Shown: positions 15,977-25,480, counted from the first letter of the stretch. The stretch is DNA of 64,000 nucleotides from RCIO01 sp965232405 (GCA_965232405.1 OZ246966.1:2728001-2792000); one strand, 5' to 3'. Notes: generated from the sequence alone by a model not told the origin. A program made the numbers and translations.

Positions 15977-17713
15977 TTGCCGCGGCTCGCGCCACTTGCC
16001 GTCGAAGTGGAAGAAGCCCTTGATAAGGTGCTCGACAGCGAAGCTTTTGCCCGGTCCGGCCGTGCGCGAGACCTGTTGCGATATCTCGTCGGGCGCGAGC
16101 AAGCGGGCGAGAGCGAAGCTCTGAAAGGCTATGCAATTGCGCTCGACGTCTTCGGGCGAACGGACGAGTTCGACCCATCGACAGATGCAGTGGTGCGCGT
16201 TCAGGCGACCCGGCTGCGTGATCTTCTGACGCAATATTACGAGGGCGAAGGCGCGGGCGACCGGCTGCGTATCGTCATCCCGCGCGGCGGTTATGTTCCT
16301 TCCTATTCCTATGTAGCGATCGATGAGCAGGTTTCGACGGCCGAAGCGTCGGAGGCCCTCGGCACGCGTGATCCTGCAGGCGAAGCCGGAGGTTCGTCTA
16401 CAGCGCCGGGCAAAGAGCAGGCGGCAGCGCCCGCGGCCGGGACTTCGCCGGTCGGGCGCAGCGAACTGCGGCTGGTGTGGATCGCCATGAGCGCAGTCGC
16501 AGTGTTGCTGGCAATCCTAGCCTATCGCACCGGTATTGACGGTTGGGTGGGGAGCGGAACCGGGCCAGAAACAAAAGGCGAAGTGGCATTCATCCCTGCA
16601 ACCAAGCTGCCATCGGTACATGTCAGTGCAGCGCCGGACCAGGGCAATGTGGACAGGGTGGCAGCGATATTGCGGGTCGCACTCGCCGGTTTCGACACGA
16701 TCGAATATGTCGACCTGTCACCGGAAGAGGTCGAGGCGGCATCCAACAACGAAACGGCCTTCCAGTTCGGGGTTTCGCAGGTTCCCGGCGAAACCGAAGT
16801 CAGCATTGCCCTTCAGCACGCCCAATCGTCACGCAATCTGGTTACGCGCGAGGTTGATCCGGTCGCTGCCGAAGACATGATTGCCGACATTCTGACCAGT
16901 GTCGCGCCGGTTTCGGGCGCCATCTACGCCTTTCTGGCAAACAACGGCATCACGACGCCACTGATCACCTGCCTGCTGGAAAACGACTATTACTACCGCG
17001 ACCCAGGCGAGGAACAGTTCATCCGCGCCTTCGATTGCATGACTGCCCTTGAAGAGGAGCAGCAGCGATCGCCCCTGATTTATTCCGAACTGGCCTCGCT
17101 CGAGTTGCAGGGCATCGTCAACCGGTTCGAATACGCCGAGGATTTTACGCGTGACCGCGCGTTGGAATGCGCCCGGCGTGCTATCCAGATGGGTCCGACC
17201 AGCCCCTATGCACACCGCGCCTATGGCTACCTGTTGCAGCGGATGGGCAACGAAAGCGAGGGCCTTGTCTGGATGCGCAAGGCCTATGAACTAAACGTAT
17301 TCGATCTCAGCATGGCGGCGTCCTTTGCCTACGCGCTGGTGTTTTCCGGCGCCTATTCGGAAGCCGTACCCGTCCTTGAGCGGGCGGTGCGGGCATCGAG
17401 CGCGCGACCGGGCTGGTGGGACTATTCGCTGTTTCTTGCGGCCTTCATGCTCGACGAAGACGAAAAGGCCGCGAATGCTACACTTGCGCTCGAAACCACC
17501 AAACGCGCGCATTATCTGGCGGCGCGCATGATCGTCGCGCATCGTGCGAGTGACCAGGCGAAGGCTGACCAGTTGCGATCCGAAATTATCGAGAACTACC
17601 CGGTATTTGCAGCCAATCCGCGCCAGTTCTTCATTGAAGCGGAATATCCCGCAGACCTGACGGATCGACTGACTGATGCGATCAGCGCCGCTGGACTTGT
17701 CTCCGCAAGCTGA
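15977..17713 (+). CDS. One-TM protein with N-terminal regulator-like domain and TPR-like C-terminus
   Basis: This 578-residue protein begins with a TTG start at 15977, supported by GGGAG eight bases upstream. Residues 1-110 contain the widespread pattern LKGYAIALDVFGR..FDP..D..VRVQATRLRDLLTQYY...IPRGGYVPSY. It occurs at the N-terminus of many alphaproteobacterial and acidobacterial sensor proteins annotated as adenylate cyclase or TPR proteins. A linker rich in Ala, Gly and Ser is followed by one membrane helix (residues about 168-183, LVWIAMSAVAVLLAIL). The C-terminal 380 residues are helical repeats (for example SPYAHRAYGYLLQRMGNESEGLVWMRKAYEL) and would be periplasmic. A signalling role is inferred; no enzyme motif is seen. 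Confidence 0.85.
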   Translation: MPRLAPLAVEVEEALDKVLDSEAFARSGRARDLLRYLVGREQAGESEALKGYAIALDVFGRTDEFDPSTDAVVRVQATRLRDLLTQYYEGEGAGDRLRIVIPRGGYVPSYSYVAIDEQVSTAEASEALGTRDPAGEAGGSSTAPGKEQAAAPAAGTSPVGRSELRLVWIAMSAVAVLLAILAYRTGIDGWVGSGTGPETKGEVAFIPATKLPSVHVSAAPDQGNVDRVAAILRVALAGFDTIEYVDLSPEEVEAASNNETAFQFGVSQVPGETEVSIALQHAQSSRNLVTREVDPVAAEDMIADILTSVAPVSGAIYAFLANNGITTPLITCLLENDYYYRDPGEEQFIRAFDCMTALEEEQQRSPLIYSELASLELQGIVNRFEYAEDFTRDRALECARRAIQMGPTSPYAHRAYGYLLQRMGNESEGLVWMRKAYELNVFDLSMAASFAYALVFSGAYSEAVPVLERAVRASSARPGWWDYSLFLAAFMLDEDEKAANATLALETTKRAHYLAARMIVAHRASDQAKADQLRSEIIENYPVFAANPRQFFIEAEYPADLTDRLTDAISAAGLVSAS

Positions 17714-17795
17714 CGGATCAGGCGCTTCTCAAACCGCTGCCACTTTACCCGAATGCGCGGCCGTGCTTTGTCGCTGGCTCCACGATGAGACCACG

Positions 17796-18548
17796 ATGAA
17801 GCTGTTTGCGCAGGAAGCCGGTACGACCGGCGACACGATTGTTCTGATCCATGGATTTGCCGGTACCCACGCCGCATGGCGCGACGTGGTTCCGTCACTC
17901 GCGCAGACCAACCGCGTGATCGCCTACGATCTGCCCTCTCACGGCAATTCGCACCCCTGGCCTGAGCCCGGTACACCCGGAAAGGCGGTGCGGGCCTTGC
18001 TCGCTGACCTGAAGGAACGCGGCCTGGAACGGGTTCATCTGGCCGGTCATTCTATGGGCGGAGCCATATCGGTCCTGATGGCGCTTGCCGAGCCGGAACG
18101 TGTCGCCTCGCTGACATTGCTTGCACCCGGCGGCTTCGGACCGGAGATCAATGCGCGGTTGCTCAGGCGGTTCGCTGCCGCCCGGAACGAACCCGAAATC
18201 CGGTCCTGCATGGAAGCCATGACTGGCTGGAACTGTGAGATCAACGCAACCGCAGTCAGTGAAGAAATGTCACTGCGGGCGCGCGAAGGCTATTGCGAGG
18301 GCCTGACCACGGTGGCCAATGCGATTACGCGGGACGGCCGTCAGGGCGCTATCCCGCGTGAACAGATCGGCGGTTTGTCCGTTCCCGTGGCCGTTGCATG
18401 GGGCACCATCGACAACGTTCTGCCCGTTTCCCAGACCGAAAACCTGCCGCCGCATGTTGCGCTGCATCTGTTGCCCAATGTTGGCCACATGCTGCCGCTC
18501 GAGGAGCCCGAATTCGTGGCCAAACTCATTTCCCGCACCGCACGGTGA
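17796..18548 (+). CDS. Alpha/beta hydrolase
   Basis: This 250-residue protein has the alpha/beta-hydrolase core: the oxyanion loop HGFAGTHAAW, nucleophile Ser86 in GHSMGG, an acid residue in WGTIDNVLP, and the catalytic His in NVGHMLPLEEPE. It has no signal peptide, so it acts in the cytoplasm. The start at MKLFAQEAG (17796) is chosen because the longer in-frame extension to 17676 has no homology-like content and overlaps the upstream gene end. The substrate cannot be inferred; families of this type include esterases, haloperoxidase-like enzymes and the hydrolase subunits of acetoin systems. Confidence 0.9.
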   Translation: MKLFAQEAGTTGDTIVLIHGFAGTHAAWRDVVPSLAQTNRVIAYDLPSHGNSHPWPEPGTPGKAVRALLADLKERGLERVHLAGHSMGGAISVLMALAEPERVASLTLLAPGGFGPEINARLLRRFAAARNEPEIRSCMEAMTGWNCEINATAVSEEMSLRAREGYCEGLTTVANAITRDGRQGAIPREQIGGLSVPVAVAWGTIDNVLPVSQTENLPPHVALHLLPNVGHMLPLEEPEFVAKLISRTAR

Positions 18549-18657
18549 ATTGCGCTCCGCTCCGCGCGTAAACCTTATTGACGCACTGCACACACAAGCC
18601 ATTTTCGATGTGCTAAGGTTTTGTTTACCTTAGTTTTAGGGTTCGGGAACTGGAACC

Positions 18658-19284
18658 ATGAGCGAGAACACCGAAAAGGCCATTGAACAGGACAATGTGC
18701 GCCGGCTGTCGGCAGCCATCCTCGAGGTCAAGACCGCGCTGGCCGACCGGGAAGACCTGGTCCACGACGCGCGCGACGTTCAGCGCACACGGCTGGAGCT
18801 CTTGAAGCAGGAGCTTCAGGATGTCATCGAGGACGCACCCGATGACGAAACATTCGATTTTGCGATTTCGTCCGGCGAGCAGCCGCGCTTCTGGATCGAC
18901 GCCGTTGCGCATGTCTCGATCGGCCGTGACAGGCGAAGCTACCGGTTTGTGCGCGATACGCGTGCTGGCCGTGTCGTGCTGGCGGAATCGAGCGAAACCG
19001 AGCCGGTTGCGGAAGTGGTGACGCGATACGTTGCCGAGCGCATTGTCGAGCGCAGACGGCTTCTGGAGGATGCGCCGGCTCAAATCCAGGCGGAACAGCC
19101 GGATGTCGGCGAGGCGCCAAGTCTGGCCGGCTCACAACAGGCCGAAAACGTCCCCGACAGGAAGGCAGAGTTCATGTCGGGCATGGCGCTTGTTGCCATC
19201 GGAGCGATTGTCGGCGCTGCCGTTGTCGTTGCATTGCTGCGCGACCGCATTCCGGAACTCGGATCGATCTTCGGCGCCAGCTAG
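18658..19284 (+). CDS. Hypothetical C-tail-anchored protein
   Basis: This 208-residue protein has an acidic soluble N-terminal part with a predicted coiled-coil stretch (DVQRTRLELLKQELQDVIED, about residues 40-59) and a single C-terminal membrane helix (MSGMALVAIGAIVGAAVVVALL, about residues 175-196). It would face the cytoplasm and be anchored by its tail. The start at 18658 follows a GGAAC stretch. It is flanked by a hydrolase and a convergent phosphoesterase and has no obvious operon partner. No function is recognised. Confidence 0.75.
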   Translation: MSENTEKAIEQDNVRRLSAAILEVKTALADREDLVHDARDVQRTRLELLKQELQDVIEDAPDDETFDFAISSGEQPRFWIDAVAHVSIGRDRRSYRFVRDTRAGRVVLAESSETEPVAEVVTRYVAERIVERRRLLEDAPAQIQAEQPDVGEAPSLAGSQQAENVPDRKAEFMSGMALVAIGAIVGAAVVVALLRDRIPELGSIFGAS

Positions 19285-19308
19285 GCGTCGATTGCAGCTA
19301 CAGGGATC

Positions 19309-20217
19309 TCACGATCCTGACGTCAGGTCTTCGGTCTCGATGATCGCCGGCACGGTTGTCGCGCCAGCCAGACCCCTGCGCTCAAGCTTGACGGACCATT
19401 TGCCCGGATCGCCTTCGATCTCGAACAAATTGTACTGCGCTGCCGGTTTGGAATGACCCGGCCCCTGTCCTGCCGCCGGTACGCCGACGACCGGCACCCG
19501 TACATTCGGGCCGTTGATCCAGTGTGTTGTCGCAAGGTGCGTGTGACCGTGAAGTACGAGTTCGGCGCCGTGTTCGCGAATGACCTTCTGAAACCGTCTG
19601 ATACCGAACAGGCGTTTGCGGGTTGCGGTTGCGCCGCGAACGGGCGGATGATGGATCAGAATGACGCGAAACAGGCGTTCTGATGATGCCAGTTCCAGAA
19701 GCTCCGACAGCCCCTTTGCCTGTTCCTGCGTGAACGATCCGCTCGCCATGAAAGGCGCGGTGGCGTGAGCCGACGATGCGCCAATGAGTGCGAGCGGTCC
19801 GCGTCTGTGCAGATAGGGAAAATCGTGGCGGGTCGTTTTTTTCGGCCGGTGATCGGTTTCCATCCAGCGCGACCAAGACTTGCAGGCGCGGTCCAGTGCG
19901 CCTGGCACATAAGCGTCGTGATTTCCCGGAACGAGCGAGATGCGTTCGGCCGGCGCGAGTGCTTGCAGCCACAGCTTGGCCATCTCGAGCTCTGCGTCCA
20001 GCGCGAGATTGACGAGGTCGCCGGTTACGGCGATGTGGTCCGGCTGGAACTTGTCCATGTCGGCAAGCAGCCGCTCGGTTACCCCTTCATGGATGTTGCG
20101 GCGCCGGTTTCGGTGCCAATTGATGTAACCGGTGATCCGCTTGGAGGCGAGTTCGCGATAGGTTACACCCGGCAGGGGCCCGAGGTGGATGTCGGATAGA
20201 TGGGCAAGTCGGAACAT
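19309..20217 (-). CDS. Metallophosphoesterase
   Basis: This 302-residue calcineurin-like phosphoesterase has the metal-binding motifs in order: LSDIHLGPLPG (DxH), GDLVN, GNHDAY and GHTHLA. Such enzymes hydrolyse phosphomono- or diesters with two metal ions; cAMP and lipid-linked substrates are known in the family. The protein is soluble and starts at 20217 (MFRLAHLSDIH), which places the first motif at the very N-terminus as in family members. Its gene is divergent from the NUDIX gene, with 65 bases between the starts. Confidence 0.94.
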   Translation of the reverse strand: MFRLAHLSDIHLGPLPGVTYRELASKRITGYINWHRNRRRNIHEGVTERLLADMDKFQPDHIAVTGDLVNLALDAELEMAKLWLQALAPAERISLVPGNHDAYVPGALDRACKSWSRWMETDHRPKKTTRHDFPYLHRRGPLALIGASSAHATAPFMASGSFTQEQAKGLSELLELASSERLFRVILIHHPPVRGATATRKRLFGIRRFQKVIREHGAELVLHGHTHLATTHWINGPNVRVPVVGVPAAGQGPGHSKPAAQYNLFEIEGDPGKWSVKLERRGLAGATTVPAIIETEDLTSGS

Positions 20218-20282
20218 CGTTTCTTTCTAGTCACCGCAGATGCAAACGCAATCCGGCGCGCACTCTCAGGGACTGCGCCGGC

Positions 20283-20783
20283 ATGAACGACGCCGAGGGT
20301 TCGCCGGAACCGCGCCAGACCGGCTGGCCGCGGCTGCGCGCAAAGCTGTTTCACTCCTATTTTCTTTTTCGCAGGCCGATGACGCTTGGCGTTCGCGCCG
20401 TCGTTCACGATGCAGAGGCGGGCTGCGTCTTTCTCGTGCGTCACACCTATGTGCCCGGTTTTCAGCTTCCCGGCGGCGGCGTCGAAACGGGCGAAACGAT
20501 GCGGCAGGCGCTTGAGCGCGAACTGGCCGAGGAGGCGAACATCAGGCTGACCGGGGAACCTACGCTGGTATCGGTCCATTTTAACCGGCATGTCAGCAAG
20601 CGCGATCATGTCGCGCTGTACCTGATTTCGGATTTCACTCAGCACGCCGCCAAACAGCCTGATCGGGAAATCGCCGAAGCGGGGTTTTTTCCGATCGACA
20701 ATCTGCCGGCCGATACCACGGTCGGGACACGGCGTCGGATCGCTGAGGTCTTCGGCGACACCGAGGCTTCAGCACACTGGTAA
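20283..20783 (+). CDS. NUDIX hydrolase
   Basis: This 166-residue protein contains a NUDIX box, GVETGETMRQALERELAEEANI, with the catalytic REL..EE core. The box ends with Asn where the consensus has Gly, a tolerated change. The preceding part (CVFLVRHTYVPGFQLPGG) is the normal beta-strand lead-in. NUDIX enzymes hydrolyse nucleoside diphosphates linked to another moiety; the substrate is not determined. The gene lies divergently next to the phosphoesterase, so a shared nucleotide-cleaning role is possible but not shown. Confidence 0.92.
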   Translation: MNDAEGSPEPRQTGWPRLRAKLFHSYFLFRRPMTLGVRAVVHDAEAGCVFLVRHTYVPGFQLPGGGVETGETMRQALERELAEEANIRLTGEPTLVSVHFNRHVSKRDHVALYLISDFTQHAAKQPDREIAEAGFFPIDNLPADTTVGTRRRIAEVFGDTEASAHW

Positions 20784-20864
20784 CATTGCCCGTCACACTA
20801 ATTTGAGCGAGTTGCCCCAAGGCCGGCCCATTTGCAGCGTCTCATGGGCATTGTGGGAGATTGC

Positions 20865-21047
20865 ATGGTGGAACGGACAATCATCGACCTTGGCAAAGCC
20901 AGAAACCGGCGCATCGCCGTCTGGACACCGTGGGGTGTCGTGCCGACGGAGAAGACGCGGAAGAAGGACATTGGCCGCCCGGTCCAGAGCAAGCATGACA
21001 CGCTTGACGGCGGCAAGACCCTGCCGCCGCGACGTCTGGCGAGCTAG
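20865..21047 (+). CDS. Small basic hypothetical protein
   Basis: A 60-residue frame starts at ATG 20865 (MVERTIIDLGKAR), six bases after GGGAGA, a good ribosome site. It is basic and contains VWTPWGVVPTEKTRKKD. It ends 18 bases before the convergent glutathionyl-hydroquinone reductase stop. No family is recognised, but the ribosome site and codon use support it as a real gene. Confidence 0.45.
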   Translation: MVERTIIDLGKARNRRIAVWTPWGVVPTEKTRKKDIGRPVQSKHDTLDGGKTLPPRRLAS

Positions 21048-21064
21048 AGCAAACGGGTCTGCTA

Positions 21065-22054
21065 TCAGGCCGCGGCCTTCAGCCGGCCGCGGTCGTGCGG
21101 CGCGTCGAAATCGATCTCCGGACCAACGGGCACGATGCGGGTCGGGTTGATGGTCTCGTGACTGCCGTAATAATGCGCCTTGATGTTGGGCATGCTCACC
21201 GTGTCGGCAATGCCCGGCACCTGGTACAGTTCACGCAGATAGTTGGACAGGTTCGGATAGTCCCTAATCTGGCGCAGATTGCACTTGAAATGTGAATAAT
21301 AGACCGCGTCGAAACGGACCAGCGTCGTGAACAGGCGCCAATCGGCTTCCGTCATCGTGTCGCCAACCAGATAGCGGTTGCGGCCAAGCCGTTCTTCCAG
21401 TTCGTCCAGCGCACTGAACAGTTCGCCGAACGCTTCCTCATAGGCTTCCTGCGTGGTCGCAAAGCCGCTGCGGTATACGCCGTTATTGATCGCCGGATAG
21501 ACGAGGCTGTTGATGGAATCGATCTCGCCACGCAGCCGTTCCGGGTAAAGATCGAGCGACGCGTCGCCCCATTCGTCGAACGCCTCGTTGAGCATGCGAA
21601 TGATCTCGGAGGACTCGTTGGAGACAATCGTCTCTTCCTTGCGGTCCCAAAGCACAGGCACCGACACGCGCCCGCTATAGGCCGGGTCGGCCTTGGTGTA
21701 GATCTGGTGCAGGAAGTCCAGGCCGTACAGGTCGTCGCCGGTTGCGCCGTCCGCCTCTTTGAACGTCCAGCCATCCTTGCCCATGAAGTGGTGAACAAAC
21801 GAGACCGAGATGACATCCTCCAGCTTCTTCAGCTTGCGGAATATGAGCGTACGATGCGCCCAGGGGCAGGCATGGGCAACGTAGAGGTGGTAGCGCCCCG
21901 GTTCGGCCTTGAACCCGCGCTCGCGTCCCGGCGCAGGGCTGCCGTCGGGGGTGATCCAGTCACGCCACTGGGACTCTGCGCGCTGGAAACGCCCCTTGTT
22001 CTTGGTTGTTTCGCGGTTCACGTCCTGCCAGACGCCATCGACCAGAATACCCAT
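21065..22054 (-). CDS. Glutathionyl-hydroquinone reductase (glutathione S-transferase family)
   Basis: This 329-residue protein belongs to the YqjG/Ecm4-type glutathione transferases, which reduce glutathionyl-hydroquinones. The catalytic motif HACPWAHRTL has Cys63, and the length and the N-terminal DGVWQDV are typical. The C-terminal helical domain contains the family text RFDAVYYSHFKCNLRQI. The start at 22054 (MGILVDGVWQ) follows AAGGAT; a longer frame upstream lacks family similarity. A role in detoxifying quinones is expected in the cytoplasm. Confidence 0.96.
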   Translation of the reverse strand: MGILVDGVWQDVNRETTKNKGRFQRAESQWRDWITPDGSPAPGRERGFKAEPGRYHLYVAHACPWAHRTLIFRKLKKLEDVISVSFVHHFMGKDGWTFKEADGATGDDLYGLDFLHQIYTKADPAYSGRVSVPVLWDRKEETIVSNESSEIIRMLNEAFDEWGDASLDLYPERLRGEIDSINSLVYPAINNGVYRSGFATTQEAYEEAFGELFSALDELEERLGRNRYLVGDTMTEADWRLFTTLVRFDAVYYSHFKCNLRQIRDYPNLSNYLRELYQVPGIADTVSMPNIKAHYYGSHETINPTRIVPVGPEIDFDAPHDRGRLKAAA

Positions 22055-22337
22055 GAATTGATCCTTTCGTTTCTCCCGATCTAAGGGAGGCGGCCGCTGG
22101 CTGAAAGGCCGATGCGGTAAACTGACCGTCAACAAACCGGGTGGCTGGCCGCACCTGCAAGGCGCAATTGCGCTGCCGCAAAAACGATGCTAGGCGTCCG
22201 ACGCTCTTTTTCGGGGGGATCAAGTGAGCCTCACAGCCAGTTTCCAGCGACGACGAATGGGTCACCGCGCCTGAGGTGGCGCGATTGTGTTTGGGCGCCT
22301 GCGCCCTGAAGTCCCATTTGCAAGCGGAAACAGAGCG

Positions 22338-22856
22338 ATGAGCAACACGGATGTCGTGTATCTGCCGGAGCAGCCGGCACATGATTCAGCCATAGAAGCA
22401 ATCAACGAAGAAGCCTTCGGGCCTGGCCGGTTCGCGCGCGCGGCCTACAGGATCCGCGAGGGCGGCCCGCACGATCCTGCTCTGTCATTTGTTGCGGTGA
22501 TCGGCGGCGAAGTTGCGGCATCGGTGCGCCTGACGCGTGTTGTGGCCGGCGAGGGCAGGGCGCTTCTGCTCGGGCCGCTTGCGGTTCGGCCGGCCCACAA
22601 GAACATCGGCATCGGACGCAATCTGGTGACGATCGCCATAGAAGCTGCCGCGAAGGCGGGTCACGGCGCGGTGCTTCTTGTTGGCGACGCGCCCTATTAT
22701 GGCCCGCTGGGTTTCGACCGCGTTCCGCCCGGTCAGATATCAATGCCCGGCCCGGTCGATCCCGCGCGGTTGTTGGTCAACGAAATCGTTGCTGGATCGA
22801 CGGACATGCTGCGCGGCAATCTGGTTCACGCCGACATGGCACAGATCGCCAGCTAG
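22338..22856 (+). CDS. GNAT family N-acetyltransferase
   Basis: This 172-residue protein has the GNAT acetyl-CoA-binding motif RPAHKNIGIGRNLVTIAIEAA and the downstream GHGAVLLVGDAPYYGPLGF, a signature of the YhbS-type subgroup. The start at MSNTDVVYL (22338) is chosen over the ATG at 22287 because it matches the usual family N-terminus. The acetyl acceptor is unknown. It converges with the GMC oxidoreductase. Confidence 0.92.
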   Translation: MSNTDVVYLPEQPAHDSAIEAINEEAFGPGRFARAAYRIREGGPHDPALSFVAVIGGEVAASVRLTRVVAGEGRALLLGPLAVRPAHKNIGIGRNLVTIAIEAAAKAGHGAVLLVGDAPYYGPLGFDRVPPGQISMPGPVDPARLLVNEIVAGSTDMLRGNLVHADMAQIAS

Positions 22857-22863
22857 CCCCACC

Positions 22864-24480
22864 TCAACGGTTGTCCTCAAGCACCAGCGCAGCGCCCTTG
22901 GCGCCTGTGGCGATTGCCGTTGCGTTGGTGTTGCCGCTGATGATGGCCGGGAAGATCGAGGCGTCGATGACACGCAGCCGCTCCACGCCATGCACGCGCA
23001 AGCGCGGGTCGACGACCGCCCTGGCTGGGTCCGGCCCCATGCGGCAGGTGGAGACGGGGTGAAAGACGGAACCGCTGCGCCTGCGGAAATCGTCGACCAG
23101 TTCCTCATCCGACATGCATATCGAGCCGGGCAACACTTCTTCCTCGGTGATGTCGGCAAGTGCGGGCATCGAGGCGACGCGGCGCAGGTACTTCACCGCC
23201 GCCAGCATTTCCTCGACATCGTTGTTGGTCGCATAGGCGTTGGCAATGATGCGCGGGGCATCGGCCGGCTCGGCCGAGCGGATGTGGATCGAGCCGCGGC
23301 TGGTTGGCCGGCAGTTCGACAGGCCGATCGAGTAACCCGGCCATGGGTCCGGCGAAAGCACGGGCCGCTCGCCAGGCTTGGGGATCACGGTCGAGAACGC
23401 CTGGAAATAGAGCTGCATGTTGGGCCGCTCCTGCGCAGGGTCGGTGCGGAAAAACCCGCCGCCCTGATTGATGCTGATCGACAGCGGGCCGGTACCGCCA
23501 AGCAGATAGCGGCTGCCGGCGGCCAGCTTGCCCCACCAGGGCCGCAGCATCTGGTTGAGGGTTGGGATCCGCGCCTTCCATGTGTAGTTGATGCCCAGAT
23601 GGTCGGCGAGGTTCTCGCCAACCTGGCTGTTGGCGTGAATGAGCGGGATGCCAAGGCCTGAAAGCAGTTCGGGGTTGCCGATGCCCGACAGTTCGAGCAA
23701 CTGGGGTGAGTTGACAGAACCGCCGCTGACGATGACCTCGCAGCGCGCCCGTGCCGACTGCTTTCGCCCTGCCAAGACATATTCGACGCCGACGGCGCGG
23801 CGTTCCTCGAACAGGATCCTGGTCGCCAGAGCGTGTTTGACGAGTTTGAGGTTTTTCCGCCGCAAGGCCGGACGCAGGAAAGCGCGGGCTGACGACATGC
23901 GCCGGCCGTTGCGTGTTGTGATCTGGTATATGCCGGCGCCTTCTGCGTCGCCGCAGTTCAGATCGTCGCAAAAGGGCAGGCCGGATTGCTCCGCCGCCTT
24001 CAGATAGTGCCGCACGAGCGGATGCACGAACGCGCCGATATTGCTGACATGGACCGGACCGCCCTGACCGCGCGTTTCGCCCGGGCCTGCCTGATTGTGC
24101 TCGATCGCCTTGAACACCGGCAGCAGGTCGTCATAACCCCAGCCGGTGTTTCCTTCGTCCCGCCAGGCGTCGTAATCGCCGCGCTGGCCGCGTATCCACA
24201 CCATCGCATTGATGGAGCTGGAGCCGCCCAGCAGCTTTCCGCGCGGCCACCAGTCTGCATTGCCTGCAAGCCCCGGATCGGGCTCGGTCTGATAGTGCCA
24301 GTTCACCCGCTTGTCGAAGAATGTCTTGCCGTAGCCCAGCGGCATTTGGACATAGAAGCGGCGGTCGGTGCCGCCGGCCTCCAGGATCAGTACGGAATAG
24401 CGGCCGCCCGCGCTCAGCCTGTCGGCAACGACACAACCGGCCGAGCCCGCACCGACGATGATGAAATCGAATTCCTGCAT
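22864..24480 (-). CDS. GMC family FAD-dependent oxidoreductase
   Basis: This 538-residue flavoprotein has the N-terminal FAD-binding IIVGAGSAGCVVADRL, the GMC signature 1 region GKLLGGSSSINAMVWIRG, signature 2 GSVNSPQLLELSGIG, and the C-terminal active-site segment FHPVSTCRMG followed by VIDASIFPAIISGNTNA. These features place it with choline dehydrogenase-like and alcohol dehydrogenase-like GMC enzymes. It oxidises an alcohol, with electrons going to the respiratory chain or oxygen. No betaine genes are adjacent, so choline as substrate is not supported by context. Confidence 0.95.
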   Translation of the reverse strand: MQEFDFIIVGAGSAGCVVADRLSAGGRYSVLILEAGGTDRRFYVQMPLGYGKTFFDKRVNWHYQTEPDPGLAGNADWWPRGKLLGGSSSINAMVWIRGQRGDYDAWRDEGNTGWGYDDLLPVFKAIEHNQAGPGETRGQGGPVHVSNIGAFVHPLVRHYLKAAEQSGLPFCDDLNCGDAEGAGIYQITTRNGRRMSSARAFLRPALRRKNLKLVKHALATRILFEERRAVGVEYVLAGRKQSARARCEVIVSGGSVNSPQLLELSGIGNPELLSGLGIPLIHANSQVGENLADHLGINYTWKARIPTLNQMLRPWWGKLAAGSRYLLGGTGPLSISINQGGGFFRTDPAQERPNMQLYFQAFSTVIPKPGERPVLSPDPWPGYSIGLSNCRPTSRGSIHIRSAEPADAPRIIANAYATNNDVEEMLAAVKYLRRVASMPALADITEEEVLPGSICMSDEELVDDFRRRSGSVFHPVSTCRMGPDPARAVVDPRLRVHGVERLRVIDASIFPAIISGNTNATAIATGAKGAALVLEDNR

Positions 24481-24666
24481 CGATCTCGACCGCTTCCCTC
24501 CCTGGTCGAGCGGAGATTAGCGCCGCCGGGAACTGCGCGTCACCGGGCCATTCCGTCATCGCCTGTGAATATTGCGACCGAGGCGACGACAACCGGCAAT
24601 CGAAAGGCTCGCATCGGCCTTTGTGATGATTTAGTTCCTTAAGTGACGTTGATTGGAGGAATGTTG

Positions 24667-25056
24667 ATGGCCGCAGACGGTGAAAAACCGGTTGGAGACC
24701 TGACGCTGCGCACGCTGGCCATGCCGGCTGACGCCAACGCGGCGGGCGACATTTTTGGCGGCTGGGTCATGGCGCAGATGGACCTTGCCTGCGGCATCCG
24801 CGCGGCCGAGCGGGCCAAGGGTCGCGTGGTCACGGCCGCGGTGAAGGAAATGTCGTTCGCCAAGCCGATGAAGGTTGGCGACACACTCGCGATCCACATC
24901 AGCATCGTCCGGATCGGCCGCACCTCCATGACACTGCAGGTCGAAGCCTGGGCGCAGCGCTATCTGAGCGATGTCATGGAGCGTGTCACGCACGCCGATT
25001 TCATCATGGTCGCGCTCGACGATACCGGGAAGCCGAAGGAAATCCCGCCGGAATAG
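24667..25056 (+). CDS. Acyl-CoA thioesterase (YciA-like hotdog protein)
   Basis: This 129-residue single-hotdog thioesterase has the YciA/BFIT pattern MPADANAAGDIFGGWVMAQMDLA, with the catalytic Asp in the GD turn, and the second strand AVKEMSFAKPMKVGD. It cleaves acyl-CoA to fatty acid and CoA. GGAGGA at 24655-24660 decides the start: ATG 24667 lies at correct spacing, while ATG 24661 directly abuts the ribosome site. The C-terminal PKEIPPE is usual for the subgroup. Confidence 0.94.
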   Translation: MAADGEKPVGDLTLRTLAMPADANAAGDIFGGWVMAQMDLACGIRAAERAKGRVVTAAVKEMSFAKPMKVGDTLAIHISIVRIGRTSMTLQVEAWAQRYLSDVMERVTHADFIMVALDDTGKPKEIPPE

Positions 25057-25059
25057 ACC

Positions 25060-25431
25060 CTAGGAGCCTGCCCGCTCGTCGTAGCGTTGCCGTGCTTCCT
25101 CGATGCGGGCGCCGTTGCGGCGGGCCCATTCGCCCAGCGCGCTGACAGGCCTGAGCAGTTCGCATCCCATATCGGTAAGCTCATAGTCGACGCGCGGCGG
25201 AATGGTCGGTTCGACGGTCCGTTTTACGAAGCCGTCACGCTCCAGCCCGCGCAGTGTCGTGGTGAGCATCTTCTGCGAAATTCCGCCGATTTCGCGCCTG
25301 AGCTCGCTGAAGCGCATTGGCTTGCGGCCCAGCAGCTCGATCACCAGAACCGTCCACTTGTCACCGATGCGCGAAAGTACCTGACTCACGGCCCGGCAGT
25401 CATTGGTGACCTCAGGGTGACTCAGTGTCAA
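25060..25431 (-). CDS. HxlR family transcriptional regulator
   Basis: This 123-residue winged-helix protein matches the HxlR family: VLSRIGDKWTVLVIELL, RFSELRREIGGISQKMLTTTLRGLERDG and the wing PPRVDYELTDMG. A single Cys near the N-terminus (NDCRAV) is in the position used by redox-sensing members such as YodB and HypR. AGGAGG seven bases upstream supports a TTG start at 25431; a TTG at 25458 is too far upstream. It is divergent from an NADPH-dependent FMN reductase, and the shared palindrome suggests it represses that gene and itself. Confidence 0.93.
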   Translation of the reverse strand: MTLSHPEVTNDCRAVSQVLSRIGDKWTVLVIELLGRKPMRFSELRREIGGISQKMLTTTLRGLERDGFVKRTVEPTIPPRVDYELTDMGCELLRPVSALGEWARRNGARIEEARQRYDERAGS

Positions 25432-25480
25432 TAAAGTGCCTCCTTGTGCACTGCGCAAAAGGTTTCCAAATTAGACCGCA

